Shown one piece after another: positions 10,414 through 20,822 of a DNA stretch of 38,379 nucleotides; positions within the stretch are counted from its first letter, which is position 1, and every line of letters begins with the position of its first letter. Source of the stretch: an uncultured Desulfobulbaceae bacterium (GTDB lineage Bacteria > Desulfobacterota > Desulfobulbia > Desulfobulbales > Desulfocapsaceae); the NCBI GenBank assembly GCA_937132035.1, contig CAKZOA010000401.1:1-38379 (forward strand). Reading direction: 5' to 3'. The position numbers were made by a program, and so were the translations under genes. The notes beneath the pieces were generated by a model. The model was given only the letters and a program-made list of their open reading frames with translations, was not told the origin of the DNA and did not search any database.

Positions 10414-10444
10414 ATACTGTGTTGCGTGAACTGCAACACAGTAT
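10414..10444. promoter_or_regulatory. Candidate IlvY operator (LysR-type inverted repeat)
   Basis: Perfect 12-bp arms ATACTGTGTTGC (10414-10425) / GCAACACAGTAT (10433-10444) with a 7-nt spacer; TTGC-N7-GCAA fits the LysR T-N11-A pattern. Confidence 0.75.
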
Positions 10445-10458
10445 AACGGATAAATCAC

Positions 10459-10487
10459 TTGACGCAACAAACAATTCCACCTATATC
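10459..10487 (+). promoter_or_regulatory. Predicted sigma-70-type ilvC promoter
   Basis: TTGACG (10459-10464), 17-nt spacer, TATATC (10482-10487), just downstream of the inverted repeat and about 50 bp before the ilvC ATG. Confidence 0.6.
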
Positions 10488-10538
10488 TGCGCCATGGTAG
10501 TATTGATCGTAAAACTTCAGTCAAACAAGGAGATAAAA

Positions 10539-12011
10539 ATGGGAAATAACTATTTCAATCGACTGCCCCTGCGCCTGCAGATCGAAGAGCTTTCGCAGTG
10601 CCGTTTCATGGAACCCAAGGAATTCAGCGGCGTCGAGGTGCTCAAGGGCAAAAAAATCGTCATCGTCGGCTGCGGCGCTCAGGGGCTCAACCAGGGATTG
10701 TGTCTTCGGGACTCGGGGCTCGATGTCTCCTACGCCCTGCGTGAGAGCGCCATTGCCGACAAGCGGCAGTCCTGGAAGAACGCCAGCGACAACAACTTTA
10801 CCGTCGGAACCTACGAGGAGCTGATCCCGCAGGCGGATCTGGTTATCAACCTCACTCCCGACAAGCAGCACTCCGACGTGGTCACCGCCGTTATGCCGAT
10901 GATGAAGAAGAATGCCACCCTTTCCTACTCTCACGGCTTCAATATCGTCGAAGTAGGCATGGAAATCCGCGAGGATCTGACGGTTATCATGGTCGCCCCC
11001 AAATCGCCCGGCACCGAGGTGCGCGAAGAGTACAAGCGGGGCTTCGGCGTACCGACCCTGCTCGCCGTTCACCGGGAAAATGACCCGCAGGCCAAGGGCT
11101 GGGACATCGCCAAAGCCTACTGCTGCGCCACCGGAGGCGACAAGGCAGGCGCCTTGCAATCCTCGTTCATTGCCGAGGTCAAATCGGATCTCATGGGCGA
11201 GCAGACCATTCTCTGCGGCATGCTCCAGGTCGGTTCCATCCTCTGCTACGACAAGATGGTGGAGAAGGGCATCGATTCCGGCTATGCCTCCAGGCTTGTC
11301 CAGTATGGATGGGAGACCATTACCGAATCGATGAAGCATGGCGGCATCACCAATATGATGGACAGGCTTTCCAATCCCGCCAAAATACGAGCCCACTACC
11401 TTTCCGAAGAACTCAAAGTGATTCTCCGCACGCTTTTTGAGAAGCATATGGATGATATCATGTCCGGCCATTTCTCCGAGACCATGATGGCCGACTGGGC
11501 CAACGATGACGCCGATCTTCTCCGCTGGCGCAAACAGTCGGGCGAGACCGCCTTTGAGCGCTCTGAATCAATGAGCGAAGACATTGCCGAACAGGAATAT
11601 TACGATCACGGCATCCTGATGATTGCCATGATCAAGGCCGGGGTCGAACTGGCCTACGATGTCATGGTCGCCGCCGGTATCAAGGAGGAGTCGGCCTATT
11701 ACGAATCGCTGCACGAAACCCCCCTGATTGCCAATACCATTGCCCGTAAGAAACTCTATGAGATGAATGTGGTTATTTCCGATACGGCCGAATACGGCAA
11801 CTATCTCTTTGCCAATGCCGCCATTCCGCTGCTCCAGGATTTTATGGCCGACATCGACACCGATGTCATCGGTAGAGGCCTTGATGTCAAGGACAACAGC
11901 GTCGACAATCTGGAACTGATCCAGGTCAACGAGGCGATCCGGTATACAAGCATTGAAGCCGTCGGCGAAGAGCTGCGCTCCTTCATGGGAGCCATGAAGC
12001 CGATCTGGTAG
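10539..12011 (+). CDS. ilvC: Ketol-acid reductoisomerase, long (E. coli-type, class II) form
   Basis: [24 protein letters not shown] start; [31 protein letters not shown]; about 490 aa with duplicated C-terminal domain. Confidence 0.97.
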   Translation: MGNNYFNRLPLRLQIEELSQCRFMEPKEFSGVEVLKGKKIVIVGCGAQGLNQGLCLRDSGLDVSYALRESAIADKRQSWKNASDNNFTVGTYEELIPQADLVINLTPDKQHSDVVTAVMPMMKKNATLSYSHGFNIVEVGMEIREDLTVIMVAPKSPGTEVREEYKRGFGVPTLLAVHRENDPQAKGWDIAKAYCCATGGDKAGALQSSFIAEVKSDLMGEQTILCGMLQVGSILCYDKMVEKGIDSGYASRLVQYGWETITESMKHGGITNMMDRLSNPAKIRAHYLSEELKVILRTLFEKHMDDIMSGHFSETMMADWANDDADLLRWRKQSGETAFERSESMSEDIAEQEYYDHGILMIAMIKAGVELAYDVMVAAGIKEESAYYESLHETPLIANTIARKKLYEMNVVISDTAEYGNYLFANAAIPLLQDFMADIDTDVIGRGLDVKDNSVDNLELIQVNEAIRYTSIEAVGEELRSFMGAMKPIW

Positions 12012-12023
12012 TTTTCCATTCCC

Positions 12024-12050
12024 GGCAGCGGAGCATTCGGCTCCGTTGCC
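12024..12050 (+). terminator. Hairpin downstream of ilvC
   Basis: GGCAGCGGAGC-attcg-GCTCCGTTGCC, 11-bp stem with one G-U, then a T-rich stretch. Confidence 0.5.
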
Positions 12051-12078
12051 TCTGTTGTTTCCTCTGTTGTTTCCTCTG
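12049..12078. repeat. Short direct repeat (12-bp unit, about 2.5 copies)
   Basis: CCTCTGTTGTTT CCTCTGTTGTTT CCTCTG immediately after the ilvC hairpin. Confidence 0.6.
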
Positions 12079-12394
12079 TCTCTCGTTGCCTCCTCCTGCT
12101 TACAGTACACGCTGGTACATTGACGATCTGCGTAAACTCTTTTTCACCTCCCTGATACCATGCATCATAGGATGGTACGTCATCTGTCTGGCAGCAAATG
12201 TTTGGAGAAGATTTCCTGCAGACGGTGACAATCATGCCGCATATCCATGACGTATTTTGTAATTTCAGGCTGTTGTTTCATTTACCAACGGCGCTTTGTA
12301 AGTGGCACGAATACTGCAAGTTGACCTGCGTTATCGATGATAGACGAGGCGAGGTTTCCCGTAAAAGAGTATTCGAACGAGGATCGATAGAGCT

Positions 12395-13393
12395 ATGAAT
12401 ATGGCAATTACCCAGAACAACACGCAATCATCCGGCAGGCTCACATTCCCGCTGGTCACGGTCAAGCAGCAGAAAGAGACTACCAGCAGAAACAACCAGG
12501 CCTTTGACAGGTATCTCAAGGAAATTGGCCAGTATGAGCTTCTCTCCCGGGAGGAAATGGAAGAACTGGCCATTCGCGTTATCGAACACAACGACCAGGA
12601 CGCCGCCTATCGCCTCATTTCAGCGAATATGCGGCTGGTGGTCAAGGTGGCCATGGATTTCCAGAAATACTGGATGCAGAATTTTATGGACCTTGTTCAG
12701 GAGGGCAACATCGGCTTGATGAAGGCGGTGAGAAAATTCGATCCCTATAAGGGCGTTAAGTTTTCCTACTATGCAACGTATTGGATTCGCGCCTATATCC
12801 TCAAGTTCCTGATGAATAACTGGCGGCTGGTCAAGCTCGGTACCACCCAGGCCCAGCGCAAGCTGTTCTTCAGTCTCAACAAGGAGAAAAAGAATCTCGA
12901 GGCTCAGGGGTATGCGGCAAAACCGGAACTTTTGGCCGAGCGTCTGGGGGTGAAGAAATCGGAAATAATCGAGATGGGCTGCAGGATGAGCAACGAGGAC
13001 GTTTCGTTGGAAAGTCCAATGGGGCCGGACTCCGATACGGAAAAGAAGGATTTCGTGGCAAGCAGCGGGCCTTCCATTGAGGAAGCGCTCTGTGACGAGG
13101 ATATGAAAAGACGTATCCGCAAGCTTTTGCGTGATCTCAGTGGCAGCCACAATGAAAAGGAAAAGATGATTCTTGAGTGCCGGCTGCTTACCGATGAACC
13201 GCTGACTCTGCAGAAGATATCGGAGAAGTTCGGTATTTCCCGTGAGCGTATTCGCCAGATCGAGAGCAATCTGCTCAAAAAGATGAAAAAACATATCGAA
13301 GAAACCGATCCGGAAATAATGATTTTCGCCGCCGGTCCTGTTCCCAGGCAGAGAGCCATGGAAAGACTCACTGAGGAGGCGGTAGCAGTTTGA
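12395..13393 (+). CDS. rpoH: RNA polymerase heat-shock sigma factor RpoH (sigma-32)
   Basis: NLVQEGNIGLMKAV-like region 2 and YYATYWIRAYILKFLMNNWRLVKLGTTQAQRKLFFSL including the RpoH box; region 4 LTLQKISEKFGISRERIRQIE. Confidence 0.93.
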   Translation: MNMAITQNNTQSSGRLTFPLVTVKQQKETTSRNNQAFDRYLKEIGQYELLSREEMEELAIRVIEHNDQDAAYRLISANMRLVVKVAMDFQKYWMQNFMDLVQEGNIGLMKAVRKFDPYKGVKFSYYATYWIRAYILKFLMNNWRLVKLGTTQAQRKLFFSLNKEKKNLEAQGYAAKPELLAERLGVKKSEIIEMGCRMSNEDVSLESPMGPDSDTEKKDFVASSGPSIEEALCDEDMKRRIRKLLRDLSGSHNEKEKMILECRLLTDEPLTLQKISEKFGISRERIRQIESNLLKKMKKHIEETDPEIMIFAAGPVPRQRAMERLTEEAVAV

Positions 13394-13417
13394 AAGCCGA
13401 TCACTATTGACCTAAGG

Positions 13418-13442
13418 GCCGCTTCCGAGGCTTGGGAGCGGC
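13418..13442 (+). terminator. Hairpin downstream of rpoH
   Basis: GCCGCTTCC-gaggctt-GGGAGCGGC, 9-bp stem with one G-U; no clear U tract. Confidence 0.3.
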
Positions 13443-13946
13443 GGCGCTATCGGTGGTGTTCTCCTGCCAGAGTCTTCTCCGAGCGGAAAATTGTCCTGCC
13501 CGATTGGAATATCGGCACCCCGACGGGAATCTCAAGCTGTACCTCGTCTGTTTTTTTGACGACGGCCATCTCCCGGGTCAGATACCACGATCTGCCGTAA
13601 CCCCTTCCCCTGCAGGTTTCTTTGACCAGGAGTGTCTCGGAGAAACGCATTTTTTATCGCGGATCAAGACATTTTCAGGGCATAAAGCACATTCATGTAT
13701 ATACCAGTATTTAGTTAGCCCGTATTCTCAGCAACTCGGTCTGAGTCAGAGATACACTTTTCCCGGTAGGCGATGAGCCCATCCCTGAGGGCTCGACGGC
13801 AGCCGTTCAGGCTGCAGACGCCCGTGAAAAAAGCACCCCTGTCTTCTTCTGCCACTCTCCACATACCCCACCTCTGCGATGTTTGTGCGCTGCTACCCCG
13901 GTGAAGGAGCCTGCGATGCTGGAATAATTCCAGCGGAGGGTGTACT

Positions 13947-14486
13947 ATGGTTTTGGGATCAGAAAATACTATACGGGAGAGCAGAGACTGGGGGCAGGAA
14001 TACCAGAGGGAGCCGGCGGTTATGGAAACTGCGAAAACGATTCTGGTAGTGTATCATTCCCAGGGTGGTACCATGGAGAACCTGGCACGTCGTTTTGTCA
14101 GGGGGGCAGCGCGTGAACAGGGGATATCGATACAGTTGAAAAGGGCCGCCGACGCCCGTCTGGAGGATCTTCTCGGCTGCAGCGCTATAGCCATAGGCTC
14201 TCCCGAATATTTCGGTACCATGGCCGGCCTCATCAAAGATTTTTTTGACCGCACCTATGAAGAGGCCAGGCAACGCACCGTGGGGTTGCCCTACGTCGTG
14301 TTCGTCTGTGGTGGCAACGACGGTCGTGGCGCCCTCATGCAGATCGAGCGGATAGCTTCGGGGTATTCCTGGAAGAAGGCGCTGGAGCATGTACGCATAA
14401 CCGGCAGCCCGGTCGAACAAGATCTGGTTGCCGTCGAGGAGCTGGGCCAGACACTGGCCGCCGGCATCGATTTCGGTATTTTTTGA
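13947..14486 (+). CDS. Flavodoxin family protein
   Basis: KTILVVYHSQGGTMENLARRFVRGA phosphate loop; AIAIGSPEYFGTMAGLIKDFFDRTYE. Alternative start at 14022. Confidence 0.85.
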   Translation: MVLGSENTIRESRDWGQEYQREPAVMETAKTILVVYHSQGGTMENLARRFVRGAAREQGISIQLKRAADARLEDLLGCSAIAIGSPEYFGTMAGLIKDFFDRTYEEARQRTVGLPYVVFVCGGNDGRGALMQIERIASGYSWKKALEHVRITGSPVEQDLVAVEELGQTLAAGIDFGIF

Positions 14487-14535
14487 AACATCCTGCGGCG
14501 ACCAGGGCAAAGAGGGAAATACTACGATTGCGGAG

Positions 14536-15204
14536 ATGACCTATACGCCAGATTTGAAGGAAATCAGACAATCCTACAGCGAGGTTCTGAAGAACTGGGA
14601 TTCCATAGACGATGAGCTCGATAAATTGGGAATCGGAAGAAAGGACACGCCTTTTGATTCTGTGGTAATGGAAAATATGCTGTGTGCCTGGGAGTATCTT
14701 GATTTCATTATCCGCAAAAAAGATTACGGTCTTTTCTCGGAAAAGGGCGGTCCGGACATGCTGGAGATCAATCACCGGGTCCACTACGGGCTGGACCGGG
14801 AACTGCGGAGCGAGTACCGTAAGGCCATCGATTCCACCACCGAAAAGTATTCGCGGCTGATCGCGCCTCTGAGAAAATATTACCGCAAAAAGATGAAGAA
14901 GCATACTTCGGCCAACAAGGTTGCCGCCGAACTCTATATCGCCATCCTGGGGATGCCGCAGCTCTATATCGAGGGCAACCACAGAAGCGGTTCCATCGTC
15001 GCCAGCTGGGTCAACCTGGTACATAAAAATCCTCCGTTCGTCCTGACGGTGGACAATGCCATCTCCTTTTTTGCACCGGCCCAGGAAATTAAAAAATTCG
15101 ACCAGCGCACCGCCTGGCGGTCCATGACCAAACTGCCGAAGTATAAAAAGGCGTTCAAAGAGTTCTGGAAAGACAATTGCGATATGAGATTTGTCAAAAA
15201 ATGA
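14536..15204 (+). CDS. Fic/Doc (Fido)-like protein with degenerate catalytic motif
   Basis: AAELYIAILGMPQLYIEGNHRSGSIVASWVNLVHKNPPFVLT aligns by eye with the Fic motif HPFx[D/E]GNGRxxR; the catalytic His position is Gln. Confidence 0.6.
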   Translation: MTYTPDLKEIRQSYSEVLKNWDSIDDELDKLGIGRKDTPFDSVVMENMLCAWEYLDFIIRKKDYGLFSEKGGPDMLEINHRVHYGLDRELRSEYRKAIDSTTEKYSRLIAPLRKYYRKKMKKHTSANKVAAELYIAILGMPQLYIEGNHRSGSIVASWVNLVHKNPPFVLTVDNAISFFAPAQEIKKFDQRTAWRSMTKLPKYKKAFKEFWKDNCDMRFVKK

Positions 15205-15313
15205 GCGGGCCAGAGTCGAGCTGCTCCCAGAGGCCCTGACAGCAGGTACTGGTGGCTACATGGGAGAACTTGATGCAACGCCGCAAAATTATCCATCGAA
15301 TGAGGGGACGGAT

Positions 15314-15934
15314 ATGGTTGAGATCATCGCACTCTACGGCAGTCCGAGACGCGAGGGTAACAGCGCCACTCTGCTGGAGCGGGCAGTAGCCGGGGCACGA
15401 CAGCAGGGGGCGGTGGTCGAGGAGGTCTATCTACGTGATCACAAAATCTCGCCCTGCCTGGAAATATACCAGTGTATGAAAAATGGCGAATGCGCCATCC
15501 GCGACGATTTTGCCTCAATACTTGCCAAAATCGAGGCCAGCTCCGGCATTATGCTGGCCTCGCCCATTTTTTTCTACTCTGTCAGCGCCCATACCAAAAT
15601 CTTCATGGATCGCTGCCAGTCGCTGTGGGTGCGCAAATACTGGATAGAGAAGCAGCCCTTCGGCAGGGCGGAGCTGACGCGCAAGGGCATATTCATCTCC
15701 GTCGGCGCCACCGAAGGTAAAAAACTCTTCGACGGCGCTCTGCTCTCCGTCAGATACTTCTTCGATGTCCTCAGCGCCGAACTCTGGAAAACCGTTCTTT
15801 GCAGAGGGGTCGACCGTAAGGGTGAGATCAATTCCCGTCGGGACTACCTCGAGGAGGCCTTTGCCGCCGGCAGGGAGCTGGCCAGGGTCCTGCAGGAACA
15901 GCAAAGCCAGCGGTCCGCGTCCGAGAAGACGTAA
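15314..15934 (+). CDS. NAD(P)H-dependent FMN reductase / flavodoxin-fold protein
   Basis: MVEIIALYGSPRREGNSATLLERAVAGA; ISPCLEIYQCMKNGECAIRDDF; GIMLASPIFFYSVSAHTKIFMDRCQSLW. Confidence 0.9.
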   Translation: MVEIIALYGSPRREGNSATLLERAVAGARQQGAVVEEVYLRDHKISPCLEIYQCMKNGECAIRDDFASILAKIEASSGIMLASPIFFYSVSAHTKIFMDRCQSLWVRKYWIEKQPFGRAELTRKGIFISVGATEGKKLFDGALLSVRYFFDVLSAELWKTVLCRGVDRKGEINSRRDYLEEAFAAGRELARVLQEQQSQRSASEKT

Positions 15935-15991
15935 TATTCCCTTTCTGGTACCTCCAGGAGTTTCAGCTCATCGCCCCCGCGGCCCCGGCCT

Positions 15992-16924
15992 TTATCCTCG
16001 CTTTGTAATTTTGGCGGCAAAGCGGTAGTTGACCACGATCAACGCTGCCGAGACCAGAAGAATGGCGCCGGCGAGCCGCATGGTGAATGGCTCGCCCAGC
16101 AGCAGTACGCCGAAGGTGACCCCGGAAATGGGAACGATGAAGATAAAGGAATGCAGCGCCGTTGCCCCGTAGCGCTGGATGAGAGTATTCCACATGATAA
16201 AACCGAAGCTGGCCGTCACCAGACCCTGGTAGAGCAGTGCCGCGATCACCGGCGGCGACAGGGTGCTGATCATCTCTTTATCGAAGATCAGGGCGGCGGC
16301 GAGAAACAGGGGCATATTCAAAAGCATCGGCAGCACGGTGATCTGCACCGGATGAAAGTCGGCAATGATCCGTTTGATGAAGACGACGTTGCATCCCCAG
16401 AGAAGGACCGCCAGGAAAATTATGGAATCGCCCTGCCAGGAGCTGGCTCCGGCATGGGCCGTGTCGAGAAAGAGCAGGAGGACGCCGCTGAACCCCAGCA
16501 GCAGGCCGGCGGCTTTTTTCAGCTGCATACGCTCATCCTTGAGAAAAAGGTGGGCAAGCAGCATGACGACAAAGGGCAGAAGGTTGGCAATAAGGGTGCC
16601 GTGGGAGGCGGTGGTCAGGTTCTGGCCCAGATACATCCCTGACATCTGACAAAAAAAGATCAGGGAGACCACGGTTATCTGCCTTGCCTGCCGGCGGTTG
16701 GCGACCATGATGGGCCAGCCGCGCCAGCGTGCCCAGAGAAGGATGGTCAGTGAGGATATGCTAAAGCGCAGAAAAATGTTGGTAAAGACGCCGAGGCCGG
16801 AAAGGCTTATCTTCATGGCCACGGCGTTGGCGCCGAACAGGGCGCAGAGCAGCACGGTAAAAAGCGAGATGCCGAGCGAGATGTCCCTGCTCAGCACAGG
16901 CCCAGGTGTATACGGCTTCTTCAA
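15992..16924 (-). CDS. EamA/DMT-superfamily transporter
   Basis: About 10 hydrophobic segments; two EamA-like halves (LCALFGANAVAMKISLSGLGVFTNIFLRF and GDSIIFLAVLLWGCNVVFIKRII). Confidence 0.9.
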   Translation of the reverse strand: MKKPYTPGPVLSRDISLGISLFTVLLCALFGANAVAMKISLSGLGVFTNIFLRFSISSLTILLWARWRGWPIMVANRRQARQITVVSLIFFCQMSGMYLGQNLTTASHGTLIANLLPFVVMLLAHLFLKDERMQLKKAAGLLLGFSGVLLLFLDTAHAGASSWQGDSIIFLAVLLWGCNVVFIKRIIADFHPVQITVLPMLLNMPLFLAAALIFDKEMISTLSPPVIAALLYQGLVTASFGFIMWNTLIQRYGATALHSFIFIVPISGVTFGVLLLGEPFTMRLAGAILLVSAALIVVNYRFAAKITKRG

Positions 16925-16948
16925 GCGCTTCTCCCTGCAGCCGCTCTC

Positions 16949-17596
16949 TCAGGCGATGTCGGCAAACAGCCAGGGGTGGCGCTCTTTTTCCCGTTTCTCA
17001 TAGGCGTCGATAAGAGGGCGCTTTTCCAGGGTCAGGCCGATGTCGTCGAGGCCCTTGAGCAGGCAGTTTTTGCGGTACGGGTCGATGTCGAAAAAGAGAT
17101 TGAGTCCGTCGCAGGTGACACACCGCTGGTGGGCCAGATCGACCTCGAGGCTGTATCCCGGCTGGTCCCAAACCCTTTGAAAGAGCTCTTCAATCGTCTC
17201 CGCCGGCAGGGTCAGGGCGAGGATGCCGTTTTTGAGACAGTTGCCGGCAAAAATATCGGCAAAGCTTGGCGCAATGAGCACCCGAAAGCCATAATCGGAA
17301 AGGGCCCAGACCGCATGTTCCCGGCTCGAGCCGCAGCCGAAATTCTCTCGGGCAAGCAGGATGCTCGCCTGCCGGTAGCGCTCCTTGTTGAGGACGAAGT
17401 CGTCGTTGAGCGGTCGGCGGCTGTAATCCATATCGGCTTTGCCTTCGTCGAGGTAGCGGAGCTGGTCGAAGAGGTTGACGCCGAAACCGCTGCGTTTCAC
17501 CGACTTGAGAAACTGTTTGGGAATGATGAGATCGGTATCGACGTTGGCCCTGTCAAAGGGGGCGACGATGCCGTTGTGGGTGGTGAAAGGTTGCAT
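16949..17596 (-). CDS. leuD: 3-isopropylmalate dehydratase small subunit
   Basis: [71 protein letters not shown]. Confidence 0.96.
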   Translation of the reverse strand: MQPFTTHNGIVAPFDRANVDTDLIIPKQFLKSVKRSGFGVNLFDQLRYLDEGKADMDYSRRPLNDDFVLNKERYRQASILLARENFGCGSSREHAVWALSDYGFRVLIAPSFADIFAGNCLKNGILALTLPAETIEELFQRVWDQPGYSLEVDLAHQRCVTCDGLNLFFDIDPYRKNCLLKGLDDIGLTLEKRPLIDAYEKREKERHPWLFADIA

Positions 17597-17646
17597 TGTT
17601 AGCCCGTATATTTGACGAGTTGAGATGGTCTGCTAGTCGAGGAGAC

Positions 17647-17681
17647 CTGTGATTTGCTATACTTTAGTTTGCCAATCACAG
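17647..17681. repeat. Inverted repeat in the leuC-leuD spacer
   Basis: CTGTGATTTGC (17647-17657) / GCCAATCACAG (17671-17681), 11-nt arms with one mismatch (G-U in the minus-strand transcript), 13-nt spacer. Confidence 0.6.
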
Positions 17682-17857
17682 AAGCGACGAAGGATAGCGG
17701 GCCATATCGACTCTCCCTAAGGGTGAAAATGGACATAAGGGTAATCGTTTTCTCTTTGTACAAACTGTTCCATCGATAATTGCCTTGAGATCGAGTTTAA
17801 CAAACTGATATATAAAGATAAATAGAGCATGCCTCTCATTTTCAAGAAATGTTTGGG

Positions 17858-19279
17858 CTAGCTCCACTGACGTATATCGACGAACCGGCCGGCTACGGCT
17901 GCGGCTGCGGCCATGGCCGGGCTGACCAGATGGGTGCGGCCGCCGAAGCCCTGGCGGCCCTCGAAATTCCTGTTTGAGGTCGAGGCACAATGCTCTTTTT
18001 CACCGAGCCTGTCGGCATTCATGGCCAGGCACATGGAGCAGCCCGGCTGGCGCCATTCGAAACCGGCATCGATGAAAATGGTATCGAGGCCCTCGCTTAT
18101 TGCCTGGTCGCGGACCAGGCCGGAGCCGGGCACCACCAGCGCCTGTTTCAACGAGGCGGAGATTTTTCGGCCCTTGAGCACCGCCGCCGCCTGACGCAGA
18201 TCCTCTATGCGGGCATTGGTGCAGGAGCCGATGAAAATCCGGTCGAGGCGGATATCGGTCATGGCCTGATTCTCTCTGAGGCCCATATACTCAAAGGCCC
18301 GGCGCAGCGACTGGCGCTCGGAGGCGCTGGAGCACCCGTCAAGCGAAGGCGTTCTGCCACTGATGCCGGTGACCATTTGCGGTGAAGTGCCCCAGGTGAC
18401 CTGCGGTTCGATCTCGGCGGCGTCACAGCGTATGGTGGTCTCGAAGTTCGCCTCGTTGTCGGACACCAGGCTCCGCCAGTATTGTTCGGCCTTCTGCCAC
18501 TGGCTGCCCCTGGGAGCGTAGGGACGTCCCCGCAGATAGTCGATGGTGGTGTCATCGACGGCTATGAGCCCCGCCCGGGCGCCGGCCTCGATGGACATGT
18601 TGCAGACGGTCATGCGCCCCTCCATAGACAGCCCGCGAATGGCCGGACCGGCGAACTCAACGGTATGGCCGGTGGCCCCGGCGGTGCCGATACGGCCGAT
18701 GATAAAGAGGATGATGTCCTTGGCACAGACTCCGGGGGAAAGCGCTCCGTCGACCTCGATGAGCATGTTTCTGGCCTTTTTTTGAATGAGGCACTGGGTG
18801 GCGAGAACATGCTCGACCTCGGAGGTGCCTATGCCCTGGGCCAGCGCCGCCATGGCACCGTGGGTGGAGGTATGGGAGTCGCCGCAGACAATGGTCATAC
18901 CCGGCTGGGTGATGCCCTGTTCGGGGCCGACGATATGGACGATGCCCTGGCGCCGGTCCTCCATGGCAAAATCGGTTATAGTGTGCCTGTGGCAGTTGTT
19001 TTGCAGAACCTCGACCTGCAGGCGGGAGAGGGGGTCGCTGATCGCTGCGACGCCGCCTTCTCTCTCCGAGGCCAGGGTCGGCACGTTGTGGTCGTAGGTG
19101 GCCAGGCAGGCGCCCGGGCGTCTGATGTCCCGCCCCGCCAGCTGCAACCCCTCAAAGGCCTGGGGAGAGGTTACCTCATGCAGGAGATGACGGTCTATGT
19201 AGAGTAGAGCCGTACCGTCCTCCTGCTCCTCGACGATATGGCTGTGCCATATCTTGTCGTAGAGTGTCTGTGCCGTCAT
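17858..19279 (-). CDS. leuC: 3-isopropylmalate dehydratase large subunit
   Basis: [16 protein letters not shown]...[80 protein letters not shown]. Upstream in-frame ATG at 19303. Confidence 0.96.
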   Translation of the reverse strand: MTAQTLYDKIWHSHIVEEQEDGTALLYIDRHLLHEVTSPQAFEGLQLAGRDIRRPGACLATYDHNVPTLASEREGGVAAISDPLSRLQVEVLQNNCHRHTITDFAMEDRRQGIVHIVGPEQGITQPGMTIVCGDSHTSTHGAMAALAQGIGTSEVEHVLATQCLIQKKARNMLIEVDGALSPGVCAKDIILFIIGRIGTAGATGHTVEFAGPAIRGLSMEGRMTVCNMSIEAGARAGLIAVDDTTIDYLRGRPYAPRGSQWQKAEQYWRSLVSDNEANFETTIRCDAAEIEPQVTWGTSPQMVTGISGRTPSLDGCSSASERQSLRRAFEYMGLRENQAMTDIRLDRIFIGSCTNARIEDLRQAAAVLKGRKISASLKQALVVPGSGLVRDQAISEGLDTIFIDAGFEWRQPGCSMCLAMNADRLGEKEHCASTSNRNFEGRQGFGGRTHLVSPAMAAAAAVAGRFVDIRQWS

Positions 19280-19580
19280 ATCCGCCACCGTGTACATATA
19301 CATAGTCTCGTGGTTGTCTTCATCTTAGAACCATAGACATAGAGACGGGAGAAAACAACAGAATTGTCGATCGTCAGGAGAAAAGACGGCGGTGAATCCG
19401 CCGAGATGGCGTGGTTCCTGCAGTGCAGGAATTATTTTTCTTACAAGAAGAATGTTTGTGACCTATAATCCTGGTATGAGCCGCACCCCCCGGCGTGCCG
19501 AAAAAAAGAGTATGCCTGCCGTGCCGGATAAAGGCGTGAGCATGTCCACCGCCCACCATCAAGATACTCAGGAGAATACT

Positions 19581-20801
19581 ATGCGCTTTGATTTCCCCAA
19601 CGCCTCGGGCAACACCCTCTCGGGCAAGCTTGAGCTTCCCCTGGATGAACCGCGGGCTTTTGCCCTTTTCGCCCACTGCTTCACCTGCTCCAAGGATGTT
19701 ATCGCCGCCCACGCCATTTCCAAGGCCCTGGCCTCCGCCGGTATCGGCGTACTGCGCTTTGATTTTACCGGTCTGGGCAACAGTCAGGGCGATTTTTCCA
19801 ATACCAATTTCTCCTCCAATGTCGATGATCTGCGCAGCGCCTGCTCCCATCTGGCCAAGAAATATGCCATGCCGGAGCTGCTGATCGGCCACAGTCTCGG
19901 CGGGGCGGCGGTACTGAAGGCGGCGGTGGATCTCGAGGAGGTCAAGGCGGTGGTGACCATCGCCGCGCCCAGCGAACTCAGCCATCTCTCCGATATGCTG
20001 GTGAGCAAAAATGAAACCATAGAACGTGAGGGCCAGGCCCGGGTCAATCTTGCCGGCCGTACCTTTACCGTCAAGAAACAGTTGCTGGAGGATCTGCAGA
20101 AAACGGAACTGCTCGAAGGGGTCGAAGGTTTTCGCAAAGCCCTGCTGGTAATGCACGCCCCCTTGGACGATACCGTCGCCATAGAGCATGCAGGTCGTAT
20201 CTTCCAGGCGGCCAAGCATCCCAAGAGCTTCGTCTCCCTCGACAGTGCCGATCACCTTCTCACCAGGGACAGAGACGGCCACTATGCCGCCGGGGTCATT
20301 GCCGCCTGGGCGGACCGCTACCTGACTCCAGCCGCCAGGGAGAATGAGACGATTCCGAAAAAGACGGTGGTGGTGCGTTCGCGGCAGCAGACCAGGTTCA
20401 CCCAGGACGTCTTCACCGCCGATCATCATGTGCTGGCCGACGAGCCCCGACGACTCAAGGGCAACAACCTGGGCATGAACCCCTATGAATTTGTCCTCGC
20501 CGGCCTCGGCGCCTGTACCTCCATGACCTTGAGAATGTACGCTGAGCGCAAGGAGATCCCCCTGTCAGGTGTCGAAGTGCGGCTCCAGCATGACAGGGTT
20601 CATGCCGATGACTGCGAACACTGCCAGAGCACCAGCGGCAAGATCGACCGCATTCGCAAGTCCATTCACCTCAGCGGCGATCTCAGCGATGACCAGAAAA
20701 ACAGGCTCTATGAAATAGCCGAAAAGTGCCCGGTCAACAAGACCCTGCAGTCGGAGACCCTCATGGAACGAAAAGAACAGCTTGACCTGGACGAAGAATA
20801 A
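19581..20801 (+). CDS. Bifunctional alpha/beta hydrolase - OsmC-like peroxiredoxin fusion
   Basis: N-terminal FAHCFTCSKD and LLIGHSLGGAAVL hydrolase motifs; C-terminal GLGACTSMTLRMYAERK and AEKCPVNKTL OsmC Cys motifs. Confidence 0.92.
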   Translation: MRFDFPNASGNTLSGKLELPLDEPRAFALFAHCFTCSKDVIAAHAISKALASAGIGVLRFDFTGLGNSQGDFSNTNFSSNVDDLRSACSHLAKKYAMPELLIGHSLGGAAVLKAAVDLEEVKAVVTIAAPSELSHLSDMLVSKNETIEREGQARVNLAGRTFTVKKQLLEDLQKTELLEGVEGFRKALLVMHAPLDDTVAIEHAGRIFQAAKHPKSFVSLDSADHLLTRDRDGHYAAGVIAAWADRYLTPAARENETIPKKTVVVRSRQQTRFTQDVFTADHHVLADEPRRLKGNNLGMNPYEFVLAGLGACTSMTLRMYAERKEIPLSGVEVRLQHDRVHADDCEHCQSTSGKIDRIRKSIHLSGDLSDDQKNRLYEIAEKCPVNKTLQSETLMERKEQLDLDEE

Positions 20802-20822
20802 CGGCCAGCCTCGCCGGAGCCA

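Noticed and set aside
13447-13650. 67-aa minus-strand ORF after rpoH
   Set aside because: Plausible composition but no Shine-Dalgarno, no recognised motif and no supporting context.
19374-20429. 351-aa minus-strand ORF
   Set aside because: Antisense to the hydrolase-OsmC gene; no domain signal.
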